Shown here: in pieces, positions 31,109 through 39,088 of the stretch
Numbering within the stretch: position 1 is the first letter of the stretch
Layout of the letters: every line of letters starts with the position of its first letter
Source: Kribbella catacumbae DSM 19601
GTDB lineage: Bacteria > Actinomycetota > Actinomycetes > Propionibacteriales > Kribbellaceae
Length of the DNA: 64,000 bases
Reading direction: 5' to 3'
Assembly (NCBI RefSeq): GCF_000372465.1
Contig: NZ_AQUZ01000012.1
Coordinates: 355-64,354, forward strand
Program-made: the position numbers and the translations under genes
Notes under the pieces: model-generated
What the model saw: the letters and a program-made list of their open reading frames with translations, nothing else
What the model was told of the DNA's origin: nothing
The model's database searches: none

Positions 31109-32242
31109 TCAATGATGACTGTGCTGATGGTGGATGGGGCCGGCCTGGTTCGAGAGGCGATCGCCGACGCCTCCCCAGCGCACCGCGATGATCTCGGCGG
31201 CGATGCTGACCGCGGTCTCCTCTGGTGTCCGGGCGCCCAGGTCCAGCCCGATCGGGCTGGCCAACCGGGCCAGCTCGGGCTCCGTCAGCCCTGCCTCGCG
31301 GAGCCGCTTCAGCCGGTCGTCGTGGGTCCGGCGCGAGCCCATCGCACCTACGTACGCGATCTCCGGTAGCCGCAACGCGACCTCGAGCAGCGGTACGTCG
31401 AACTTCGGGTCGTGCGTGAGCACACACAGGACGGTCCGCGCGTCGATCCGGCCGGCCTCCGCCTCTGCGGCCAGGTACCGATGCGGCCAGTCGACCACCA
31501 CCTCGGCCGACGGGAACCGCGACGCGGTCGCGAAGACTCCTCTCGCATCGCAGACCGTCACCCGGTAACCGAGGAACGAGCCAAGCTTCGCGACCGCGGC
31601 GGCGAAGTCGATGGCGCCGAAGACCAGCAGCCGCGGCACCGGCGCGTACGACGACACGAAGACCCGCATCCCCTCGCCTCGTCGCTGCCCGTCCCGGCCG
31701 TACTCCAGCGTCTCGGTCCGGCCGGCCGCGAGCAGCCCGCGGGCATCATCGGCCACAGCGTCATCCGCCCGCTCGGATCCAAGACTGCCGGCCGTCGGCT
31801 GATCCACCGGACGCACAACCAGCCGGCGGCCGATCCGGTCGGCGTCTGGATGGGCAACCACCGTCGCCACCGCCACCGGCCGGCCCTCGGCGACATCGGC
31901 TGCCACCTCTCCCAGTTCGGGGTACGACGCCTGGTCGACGCGCTCGACGAACACGTCCAGGATGCCGCCGCACGTGAGTCCCACTGCGAACGCGGATTCG
32001 TCGCTGACGCCGTACCGCTGGAGTACTGGTTCACCGGACTCGAGGATCTCTTCGCCGAGCTGGTAGACCGCGCCTTCGACGCAGCCGCCCGACACGCTGC
32101 CAACAGCCTCCCCTTCCGGGCCGACCAGCATCACCGCACCCGGTGGCCGCGGCGCCGACTCGAACGTCGCGACAACGGTGCCGACGGCAACCGACTGCCC
32201 CGCACTCCACCACCCCATCAGCCGCTCGAGCACGTCACGCAT
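31109..32242 (-). CDS. XdhC/CoxF-family molybdenum cofactor maturation protein
   Basis: The 377-residue protein has the XdhC N-terminal domain (VGTVVATFESAPRPPGAVMLVG, SVSGGCVEGAVY, LTCGGILDVFVE) and the Rossmann XdhC_C domain (YVGAMGSRRTHDDRLKRL, PIGLDLGARTPEETAVSIAAEI). These chaperones bind and sulfurate the molybdenum cofactor for insertion into the large subunit. The ATG at 32242 overlaps the end of the VWA gene by 8 bp. A His-rich C-terminus (GPIHHQHSHH) could bind metal. Confidence 0.9.
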   Translation of the reverse strand: MRDVLERLMGWWSAGQSVAVGTVVATFESAPRPPGAVMLVGPEGEAVGSVSGGCVEGAVYQLGEEILESGEPVLQRYGVSDESAFAVGLTCGGILDVFVERVDQASYPELGEVAADVAEGRPVAVATVVAHPDADRIGRRLVVRPVDQPTAGSLGSERADDAVADDARGLLAAGRTETLEYGRDGQRRGEGMRVFVSSYAPVPRLLVFGAIDFAAAVAKLGSFLGYRVTVCDARGVFATASRFPSAEVVVDWPHRYLAAEAEAGRIDARTVLCVLTHDPKFDVPLLEVALRLPEIAYVGAMGSRRTHDDRLKRLREAGLTEPELARLASPIGLDLGARTPEETAVSIAAEIIAVRWGGVGDRLSNQAGPIHHQHSHH

Positions 32243-33338
32243 CGGCCACCACCTCCAGAAGATCCGCAAAGCTGGCCAGGCTGTGCCCTGCGATCAGGTC
32301 GTCCAGGTAGGGCAACACGGCCACGATCCCCGCCTGGACGGGCAGATAGCCGGGCTTGCCGCGATGAGGGTTGAGCCAGACGACCCGATGGGCAAGTGCG
32401 GCCAGCCGGCGCAGCTGCGCCCCGAGCAGTGCGGTGTCGCCGCGTTCCCAGCCATCGCTGCACACCACCACGACCGCCCGGCGGGCCGTCCCCCGCTGGC
32501 CCCACCTGTCCAGGAACACCTTGAGTACCTCGCCCAGCCGAGTGCCGCCCGACCAGTCCGGTACGACGTCACCGGCCAGCCGCAGGGCGTACTCCGGGTC
32601 GCGGTGCCGCAGCGCCGGCGTCACTCGGGTCAACCGGGTCCCGATGGTGAAGACCTCCACCTGGCGTGGGGCCACCCGGACCAGGGTGTGGGCCAACCTC
32701 AACAGGCTGTCGGCGTAGGGTCTCATCGAACCGGACACATCGACGAGAAGCACGACCCGGCGAGGTCTGGTGCCACGGCGCCGATACAGCACGCGCGCCG
32801 GTTCGCCGACCTGGCGCAGCTGGGCCCGCATCGTCCTCCGCGGGTCGATCTCGCCCATGTGCGCGGGGCGCCGCCGTGTACCGCGGCGTACTGGTGCTCG
32901 AGGCTTGAGGCTCGCGAACATCCGGACCAGCTCGGCCCGGTCGGTAGCGGACAGCTCGGCGACATCCCGATGGCGAAGTACCTCGGTGTCGCTCGCGGAC
33001 ACGGTGAGCGACCGGTCGTCGTCGCCATCACCATTGCCCTCGGCATCGAGTCCGGCCTGGAGGATGGTCGGCGCCGATTGGGTACGCCGGAGCGACCCGC
33101 TCGGGAGATCGCCGGAAAACCAGGCGGCGAACACTTCGTCGTACCGGGCAGTGTCGTCCGGACCGCTACACAAAGCCGCCCGACCGGACCAGTAGACGTC
33201 AGCGGCAACGGCGGCATCGAGTGCGACAACGGCCTGCAGGAACACCTGCACCCGATCGGCGGTCACCGCCAGACCCGCGTGCCGCAGCGCGGAGGCGAAA
33301 CCAACCAAGGCAAAGTCGGGCGACTGATTCAGGGTCAT
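32235..33338 (-). CDS. VWA domain CoxE-like protein
   Basis: The 367-residue protein belongs to the CoxE/VWA-containing family. The MIDAS motif is complete: DVSGSM at residues 200-205, a Thr in SGGTRLGEVL and SDGWERG. An acidic stretch (EGNGDGDDD) and an Arg-rich region (RRGTRRRP) precede it. CoxE works with the AAA+ CoxD/MoxR ATPase to assemble the copper-free or copper-containing active site of the hydroxylase. The ATG at 33338 has GAGGT upstream and follows the MoxR stop by 7 bp. Confidence 0.9.
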   Translation of the reverse strand: MTLNQSPDFALVGFASALRHAGLAVTADRVQVFLQAVVALDAAVAADVYWSGRAALCSGPDDTARYDEVFAAWFSGDLPSGSLRRTQSAPTILQAGLDAEGNGDGDDDRSLTVSASDTEVLRHRDVAELSATDRAELVRMFASLKPRAPVRRGTRRRPAHMGEIDPRRTMRAQLRQVGEPARVLYRRRGTRPRRVVLLVDVSGSMRPYADSLLRLAHTLVRVAPRQVEVFTIGTRLTRVTPALRHRDPEYALRLAGDVVPDWSGGTRLGEVLKVFLDRWGQRGTARRAVVVVCSDGWERGDTALLGAQLRRLAALAHRVVWLNPHRGKPGYLPVQAGIVAVLPYLDDLIAGHSLASFADLLEVVADA

Positions 33339-33345
33339 CTGTACC

Positions 33346-34221
33346 TCAACTCGCCAGCAGCCGGTCCAGCGACTCACGGACCCGGTCGGTGTCCTCGCGG
33401 TACTTGAGCACCGCTCCCAGGGTGGCGGCCGCGGTCTGTACGTCGAGGACGGCTGCGCCGAGCGCGTCGATTGCCCGGGCCCAGTCGAGGGTTTCCGCCA
33501 CCCCCGGCGGCTTGAGCAGGTCGAGCTCGCGCATCCGCTGGACCGACCGCGTCACCTGCTCGGCCAGCCGCTCGGAGACCTCCGGCAGCCGGGTCCGGAC
33601 GATCTCGACCTCGCGCTCCAGTCCCGGATGGTCGATCCAGTGGTAGAGACAGCGCCGCTTCAGCGCGTCGTGTATCTCGCGGGTCCGGTTCGAGGTGAGG
33701 ACGACGATCGGCGGCACCTTCGCGGTGATCGTGCCCAGCTCGGGGATGGTCACCTCGTGGGTCGACAGCACCTCCAGCAGGAACGCCTCGAACTCGTCGT
33801 CGGAGCGGTCGATCTCGTCCACCAGCAAGACGGCCGGGCTCTCGCGCAGCGCCCGCAGTACGGGCCGGGCGAGCAGGAAACGCTCGTCGAACAAGGATTT
33901 CTCGACCTCCTCAGCCGCGATCCCACTGCTGGTCGCCTCGACCGTGCGCAGGTACAGGATCTGGCGGGGGAAGTCCCAGTCATAGAGCGCTTGCGTCGAG
34001 TCGATGCCCTCGTAGCACTGCAGCCGGATCAGTGGCAGGTCGAGCGCCTCGGCGATGGCTTCGGCGAGCGAGGTCTTGCCTGTGCCCGGCTCCCCCTCCA
34101 GCAACAGGGGCCGGCCAAGGGCGAGGGCAAGATAGCCGACCGTGGCCAGGCCGTCGTCGGCGAGGTAACCAGTCCCGCGCAGACGCTCGGCGAGCTCTGC
34201 GGCGGAGCCGACAACGTTCAT
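33346..34221 (-). CDS. MoxR-family AAA+ ATPase (CoxD-like)
   Basis: The 291-residue protein has Walker A GEPGTGKTS at residues 43-51, Walker B LLVDEIDRSDDEFEAFLLEVLS, sensor 1 VLTSNRTREI and arginine-rich C-terminal lid. MoxR ATPases act as chaperones with VWA partners; in cox operons CoxD has this role with CoxE. The ATG at 34221 is chosen as the beginning of conserved sequence. It lies 38 bp downstream of the MobA-like gene and 7 bp upstream of the VWA gene, all on one strand. Confidence 0.92.
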   Translation of the reverse strand: MNVVGSAAELAERLRGTGYLADDGLATVGYLALALGRPLLLEGEPGTGKTSLAEAIAEALDLPLIRLQCYEGIDSTQALYDWDFPRQILYLRTVEATSSGIAAEEVEKSLFDERFLLARPVLRALRESPAVLLVDEIDRSDDEFEAFLLEVLSTHEVTIPELGTITAKVPPIVVLTSNRTREIHDALKRRCLYHWIDHPGLEREVEIVRTRLPEVSERLAEQVTRSVQRMRELDLLKPPGVAETLDWARAIDALGAAVLDVQTAAATLGAVLKYREDTDRVRESLDRLLAS

Positions 34222-34259
34222 CTGTTCAGCATCGCCCCAGCCGACTGGGATGCCAAGGA

Positions 34260-34865
34260 TCAGCTTGGCCGATGACCGGCCGGCAGTTGGTCGGGGGTGT
34301 CCACATCCGCACCGTCGGCGAGGTCCGAGCACTCGATCTCGCGTGGCGGGTGCTGCCTGAGGTAGGACCGGGCGCCCTGGTCTCCGACCGCCGTCGCGAT
34401 AACCCCGGCCCAGTGGTCACGGCCGAGTAGTACCGGATGACCGGGGCTGCCACCGAAGACGGCTCGGGTCAGCGCGCCGGGATCCGCATCAGCCGCGATA
34501 CGGCGTACGACGTATGTCTCCAGGCTTGGTACATCGACCGGTACGACGAGGGCGGCGACCGGCTCGGCGTGGTTCGCCAGCGCGGCCAGTCCGGCTCGAA
34601 GGGTCGCGCCCATGCCTTCCTGCCAGTCGACCGCCTCGATCACCTCGACGGGCTCATCGACCAACTCGGTCATCACCTGCTTCGCGGCGGCTCCAACAAC
34701 GACCACAACCGGGACACACCCGGCCTCGGCGAGAACGCGAGCCGTCCGGACCACCCAGGCGATGCCTTCCGCGTCTCGTGCCAGTGCTTTCGGTCCACCC
34801 ATCCGGCGCCCCGCCCCCGCTGCCAGCACCAATCCCGCGATCTCCACACTTCGGAGGGTAGCCAC
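34260..34865 (-). CDS. MobA/MocA-like molybdenum cofactor nucleotidyltransferase
   Basis: The protein of about 200 residues begins with the MobA-type loop LVLAAGAGRRMGGPKAL and has VVPVDVPSLETYVV, WQEGMGATLRAGL and FGGSPGHPVLL, the pattern of MocA/CoxI-type CTP:molybdopterin cytidylyltransferases. These form the cytosine-dinucleotide cofactor used by the xanthine-oxidase/CODH family. The start is uncertain: GTG 34865 opens the frame, but GTG 34847 lies directly before the conserved VEIAGLVLAAG. It heads the cox operon and is divergent from nadA. Confidence 0.85.
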   Translation of the reverse strand: MATLRSVEIAGLVLAAGAGRRMGGPKALARDAEGIAWVVRTARVLAEAGCVPVVVVVGAAAKQVMTELVDEPVEVIEAVDWQEGMGATLRAGLAALANHAEPVAALVVPVDVPSLETYVVRRIAADADPGALTRAVFGGSPGHPVLLGRDHWAGVIATAVGDQGARSYLRQHPPREIECSDLADGADVDTPDQLPAGHRPS

Positions 34866-34951
34866 CGGTTCGCGGCGGCGAGAACCGGCGTTAATTTCGC
34901 ATCCTGAGCAGTGACGTGCACCACGCGGGTGGACACGTGCGGCGTGGCACG

Positions 34952-36142
34952 ATGGTTGCTGTGACGACCATTGCAGAGGGTTCGAAGTCTCTCCCGTTGC
35001 TCTTTCTGGGCCGGGACACCGACCCGCACTCGGAGCGTGGGGTGGAGTGCCCGGGCGCTCTTCCGCCGGCCTCCGACCCCAACCTGGTCGAGCGCGCGCT
35101 GAAGGCGAAGGCCGCGCTCGGTGACCAGGTGTTCGTGCTCGGCCACCACTACCAGCGCGACGAGGTGATCCAGTTCGCCGATGTCACGGGCGACTCGTTC
35201 AAGCTCGCGCGCGACGCGGCGGCCCGGCCGGACGCGCCGTACATCGTCTTCTGCGGTGTGCACTTCATGGCCGAGTCCGCCGACATCCTCACCAACGAGA
35301 ACCAGACGGTCATCCTGCCCGACCTCGCGGCCGGCTGCTCGATGGCCGACATGGCCCGGATCCAGCAGGTCGAGGCGGCCTGGGACGCGCTCGCCGACGC
35401 CGGCGTCGCGGACGTCACCGTGCCGGTCACCTACATGAACTCCAGCGCCGACATCAAGGCGTTCTGCGGCCGCAACGGCGGAGCAGTCTGTACTTCGAGC
35501 AACGCCGACGTCGCGCTCGACTGGGCATTTCAACAGGGCGAGAAGGTGCTGTTCCTTCCCGACCAGCACCTCGGCCGCAACACCGCCGTACTGAAGATGG
35601 GCATCAGCCTCGACGAGTGCGTCGTCTACGACCCGCACAAGCCGGGCGGCGGTCTCACCGCCGAGCAGCTCGCGAAGGCCAAGATGATCCTGTGGCGCGG
35701 GCACTGCTCGGTGCACGGCCGCTTCACCACCGCTTCCGTGGACGACGTCCGCAGCCGGGTCCCCGGCGTCAACGTGATCGTGCACCCCGAGTGCCAGCAC
35801 GAGGTCGTGCTCAAGGCAGACCTGGTCGGCTCGACGGAGTACATCATCGACACCATCGGCAAAGCCGAGCCCGGTACTTCGTGGGCCGTCGGCACCGAGC
35901 TCAACCTGGTGCAGCGACTGGCCAAGCAGCACACCGACAAGAACATCGTCTTCCTCGACAAGACGGTCTGCTACTGCGCCACGATGAACCGCATCGACCT
36001 CCCGCACTTCGTCTGGGCCCTGGAAAACCTCGTCGCCGGCCACGTCGTCAACCCGATCAAGGTCGACCCCGACACCGAGAAGTACGCCAAGATCGCCCTC
36101 GACCGCATGCTCGCCCTCCCCGGCAAAACCGCCCGCGACTAA
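34952..36142 (+). CDS. nadA: quinolinate synthase NadA
   Basis: The 396-residue protein makes quinolinate from iminoaspartate and dihydroxyacetone phosphate in NAD synthesis, using a 4Fe-4S cluster. The cluster cysteines are visible: C101 in IVFCGVHFMAE, C180 in GAVCTSSNADV, and a cysteine in DKTVCYCATMNR. The triplicated fold signatures GHHYQRDEVI, VTYMNSSADIKAFC and HPECQHEVVL are intact. ATG 34952 or GTG 34961 may be the start; neither has a Shine-Dalgarno. No nadB or nadC is nearby. Its stop overlaps the convergent glycosyltransferase stop. Confidence 0.95.
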   Translation: MVAVTTIAEGSKSLPLLFLGRDTDPHSERGVECPGALPPASDPNLVERALKAKAALGDQVFVLGHHYQRDEVIQFADVTGDSFKLARDAAARPDAPYIVFCGVHFMAESADILTNENQTVILPDLAAGCSMADMARIQQVEAAWDALADAGVADVTVPVTYMNSSADIKAFCGRNGGAVCTSSNADVALDWAFQQGEKVLFLPDQHLGRNTAVLKMGISLDECVVYDPHKPGGGLTAEQLAKAKMILWRGHCSVHGRFTTASVDDVRSRVPGVNVIVHPECQHEVVLKADLVGSTEYIIDTIGKAEPGTSWAVGTELNLVQRLAKQHTDKNIVFLDKTVCYCATMNRIDLPHFVWALENLVAGHVVNPIKVDPDTEKYAKIALDRMLALPGKTARD

Positions 36143-37341
36143 CCGCTCAGATGGCGGGCGTCGGCGGTGGCGTACCAGGTGGTGAGGATTTCGGGGAGGC
36201 GGTCGGGGGCCCAGCGGTTGACTGGGTCGATGCGGCCGCGGAGGGAGGCCAGGCCTTTGGCTAGTTCGCCTACTACGTCGCCTTGCCAGGGGACGACGGC
36301 GCCGTCTTCGGGGGCGACGATGACCGAGGGGCCGGCGCGGTCGATGCAGACGACTGGGCAGCCGCTGGCCAAGGCTTCTGCTACTGCCCAGCCGGCGGCT
36401 TCGCGCATGGCGGGGGCCAGCAGGGCATCGGCGCGGAGCAGGGCGGTCAGGACCTCTTCACGCGGAAGCTGGCCTACGAATTCAACCCGATCCCGTACGC
36501 CGAGCTGCTCGGCCAGTCGCTCGGCGCGGCGCCAGTCGGGGCCGTCGCCGATGACGCGGAGCTCCCAGTTCGCGGCCTCCGGGCGGGCCAGGGTGCTGAT
36601 TGCCATCAGCAACCCTTTCCACGGGATCAGGCGACCGACGAACAAGGCGGTCTTGATGCCGGGGGCACCGTACGGCTCCCGCGGACCGCAGGCGGTGGCG
36701 AAACGGCTGATCGCGACATTGGGCTGGACCACGACCTCGCGCGCGTACTTGCCGAAGTACTCGGCGACATCCTTGTTCTGGGCAACGACCAGATCGGCGC
36801 TCTGGGCAAGCTTCCGGCCGACCAGCCGGCGGACGATGCCGGTGTAGGCACGGCGGACCAGCTCGTTCAGCAGGCCTTTCGAGCCGAGCCAGTGCGCCAT
36901 CGACAGCGGCGCTGTCGTCGAGCCACCGACCGGACCCCAGATCACCTTGGCCGTCGACTCCTGGACGACGCCCGCGGGCATCCAGTCGGTCGCGAAAGTC
37001 AGATGGTGGATGACGTCGAAGGAGTGCTCGGCGTGCAGCCGCTGAGCGGTCCTACCGGCCAGCCGCTGCCAGAGCGGGTAGTACCAGTAGACGTCCGCGT
37101 GCCGGCGCCGGAGCTTGAGCAACCACTTCGGCAGCTCGAGCGGTACGACGGTCAGCGACGGAATCGGCCGGGCGGCCAGCTCCTCGGTGATCTCGTGCGC
37201 GAACTTGCCGCGGGTGAGCAGCCAGACGTCGTGGTCGCGCGCCGCAGCCTTCGCCCAGGCCCAGCCGGCACCCGGCTCGGACCCGCCCTTCGGCCGGCAC
37301 GCGTAGGCACTGAGCAGGATCTTCGGCCGGGTCGACATCAC
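36139..37341 (-). CDS. GT4-family glycosyltransferase
   Basis: The 400-residue protein is a GT-B enzyme: N-terminal acceptor domain (AYACRPKGGSEPGAGWAWAKAAA), then the nucleotide-sugar domain (ALFVGRLIPWKGLLMAI, RVIGDGPDWRRAERL, and the E-x7-E region REAAGWAVAEALASGCPVV). Family members add hexoses or hexosamines from nucleotide sugars to lipid-linked glycans. It is probably cytoplasmic and membrane-associated. The GTG start overlaps the nucleotidyltransferase stop (GTGA) with GGAGG 7 nt before it. It is last in a leftward run with two nucleotidyltransferases and a CDP-alcohol transferase. Confidence 0.9.
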   Translation of the reverse strand: MMSTRPKILLSAYACRPKGGSEPGAGWAWAKAAARDHDVWLLTRGKFAHEITEELAARPIPSLTVVPLELPKWLLKLRRRHADVYWYYPLWQRLAGRTAQRLHAEHSFDVIHHLTFATDWMPAGVVQESTAKVIWGPVGGSTTAPLSMAHWLGSKGLLNELVRRAYTGIVRRLVGRKLAQSADLVVAQNKDVAEYFGKYAREVVVQPNVAISRFATACGPREPYGAPGIKTALFVGRLIPWKGLLMAISTLARPEAANWELRVIGDGPDWRRAERLAEQLGVRDRVEFVGQLPREEVLTALLRADALLAPAMREAAGWAVAEALASGCPVVCIDRAGPSVIVAPEDGAVVPWQGDVVGELAKGLASLRGRIDPVNRWAPDRLPEILTTWYATADARHLSG

Positions 37342-37754
37342 AGCGTCCCCTCCAGGAGCCTCCGTAGATCCGTGCTCGAGGTGGAGGCCGTGTACGGGAA
37401 GTAGTGCACGCTCGCACCGACCTCGCCGAGCAGCTTCTCCAGCCGGGTCCCCTTCTCGGTGCCTTTCCAGTCGTCACCTTTGAAGAGCACGTCGTAGCGC
37501 AACTGCTTCCACATCTCGAACTTGTCGCTGGACCAGTCGCTGACCACCTCGTCGACCAGGCCGATGGCCCGGACGACCTCCATCCGCTCGTCGTGCGGAA
37601 CGACCGGCGGACGGCCCTTGATCTTGGTCACCACGTCGTCCTCGACGACGCCGGCGATCAGGTAGTCGCAGTGCTCGCCGGCCCGGCGCAGGATGTTCAG
37701 GTGACCGATGTGGAACATGTCGTAGACCCCGGGGGCATAGCCGATCACACCCAT
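37338..37754 (-). CDS. cytidylyltransferase-like nucleotidyltransferase (TagD type, copy 1)
   Basis: The 138-residue protein has the nucleotidyltransferase HxGH motif in GYAPGVYDMFHIGHLNILRRA and the ending YTASTSSTDLRRLL, equivalent to the ISTTxLR motif of TagD. TagD-type enzymes activate glycerol-3-phosphate or similar polyol phosphates as CDP derivatives. The ATG at 37754 overlaps the upstream CDP-alcohol transferase stop (TGATG), with GGAGG upstream. The larger open frame to 38585 is antisense or out-of-frame. Product and partner enzyme together suggest a CDP-polyol route. Confidence 0.88.
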   Translation of the reverse strand: MGVIGYAPGVYDMFHIGHLNILRRAGEHCDYLIAGVVEDDVVTKIKGRPPVVPHDERMEVVRAIGLVDEVVSDWSSDKFEMWKQLRYDVLFKGDDWKGTEKGTRLEKLLGEVGASVHYFPYTASTSSTDLRRLLEGTL

Positions 37755-38503
37755 CAGCTCTTCACCTCCGTACTCCGCGGCGCCGGCTGCAGGGCCGCCA
37801 TCTCCTTGTACCACTTGGCGATCGCGGCCAGCAGGAAGAGCAGGTTCGCCGCCAGCAGTACGCCGTACAGGCTGGTGAACAGCGCCGGCCAGCCGAAGGT
37901 GAGGAAGACCAGGCACAGCACGCCGTAGTCGGTCGGTGCTATCAGCAACGACTTCACGACCGAGTCGCCGCGCACGTTGGCCGTGCTGGCGCCATGCCGC
38001 CGGCGGAGCTGATCGATCAGGATCAGGCCGAAGAACAGCACGGCCGACACGCACAGATAGGCCAGCGGGATGAGCAGTACCAATTCGTTGCTGAAGGCAT
38101 CGAAGCGGTAGAGCGAGATCAGTACCGCGCTGTGCAGCAAGGCGATCTTGACGCAGTCGATCATGTGGTCGAGCCACTCGCCCAACGGCGAACCTCCTCC
38201 GCGCAGCCGGGCCAGCTGGCCGTCGGCGGAGTCGAAGGCGTAGCCGAGCACCAGCATCGCGGTGACCGCCAGCGCGAGCGGGAGGCTCGGCTCGACGGTG
38301 GCTATGAGAACGATGCCGACCAGCGAGCAGAAGCCACTGGTCAGGCTGATCTGGTTCGGCGTCCGGCCGGCCAGGAAGGCGCCGGCGGCCAGGTACCGGC
38401 CGATCCGCCGGTTGACGAACCGGGAGTACGCCGGTGTTCCGGCCGAAGGCTTCTGCGCGCGCGACAACTCGGCGACGATGTCGCCGAAGGAGCGCCCGCT
38501 CAT
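37754..38503 (-). CDS. CDP-alcohol phosphatidyltransferase family membrane protein
   Basis: The 249-residue protein has about six hydrophobic segments and the family motif in DSADGQLARLRGGGSPLGEWLD, followed by HMID, with the expected Asp and Gly residues. Family members transfer a phosphoalcohol from a CDP-alcohol to an acceptor alcohol in the membrane. It lies between two nucleotidyltransferases with overlapping stops and starts on both sides, so the three are one unit that may make and transfer a polyol phosphate, either to a lipid or to a glycan. Confidence 0.9.
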   Translation of the reverse strand: MSGRSFGDIVAELSRAQKPSAGTPAYSRFVNRRIGRYLAAGAFLAGRTPNQISLTSGFCSLVGIVLIATVEPSLPLALAVTAMLVLGYAFDSADGQLARLRGGGSPLGEWLDHMIDCVKIALLHSAVLISLYRFDAFSNELVLLIPLAYLCVSAVLFFGLILIDQLRRRHGASTANVRGDSVVKSLLIAPTDYGVLCLVFLTFGWPALFTSLYGVLLAANLLFLLAAIAKWYKEMAALQPAPRSTEVKS

Positions 38504-38928
38504 GCGACCGAGCTGCGCGACTGCCGCTGGTCGATAGCGGCGCGCAGGATCTGGCTGCGGGAACCGCGTCCGGATGCCAGGACACTGACCAGGCCGGCGG
38601 GCACCCCGTCCAGCTCGTCAGGACCCAGTACTCCGTCGGTACCGTCGGCGGCGAACACGGTTGCGGCCTTGAGCTGACCGGTCAGCCAGTCTGCCTCGAC
38701 GCCGTCGACCACGACGACCTCGTCGACACAGCGCAGCTGCTCGAGGATCTGCGTGCGTTCGACGATCGGGACGAACGGACGAGCACCCCAGGCGTCAGCG
38801 GCCCAGTCGTCGGTCAGCACGCCGACGACCAGCCGGTCGCACTGCTGTTTAGCTCGTTCCAGCACATCCAGATGACCGACGTGGAACAAGTCGAAGACCC
38901 CGGTCAGATAGCCGATGCGTTGCGGCAT
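38500..38928 (-). CDS. cytidylyltransferase-like nucleotidyltransferase (TagD type, copy 2)
   Basis: The 142-residue protein has GVFDLFHVGHLDVLERAKQQC with the HxGH motif, VVVGVLTDDWAAD and the ending GRGSRSQILRAAI. It is a second member of the CTP/ATP-dependent nucleotidyltransferase family, distinct from copy 1 in its more acidic second half, so it may activate a different substrate. The ATG at 38928 has GGGGGAG upstream; the frame to 39195 has no support. The stop overlaps the CDP-alcohol transferase start (ATGA). It is the first gene of the four-gene leftward unit. Confidence 0.86.
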   Translation of the reverse strand: MPQRIGYLTGVFDLFHVGHLDVLERAKQQCDRLVVGVLTDDWAADAWGARPFVPIVERTQILEQLRCVDEVVVVDGVEADWLTGQLKAATVFAADGTDGVLGPDELDGVPAGLVSVLASGRGSRSQILRAAIDQRQSRSSVA

Positions 38929-39088
38929 CTTGTACTCCCCCACTGAGCTCTCACGAGCCCTGCCCCGTCGCCCCCCGGGCGAGTTGAAAAACGAACTCTT
39001 GGCGAACATCCCGACAACCGGACCCCACCAAAGACCGACGTGACCCCCCACGTCTGCGCTGACCTTACACCGGGTAATCACGGCTCGC

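Noticed and set aside
34673-36043. 456-residue reverse ORF
   Set aside because: Antisense to nadA, which has clear conserved motifs.
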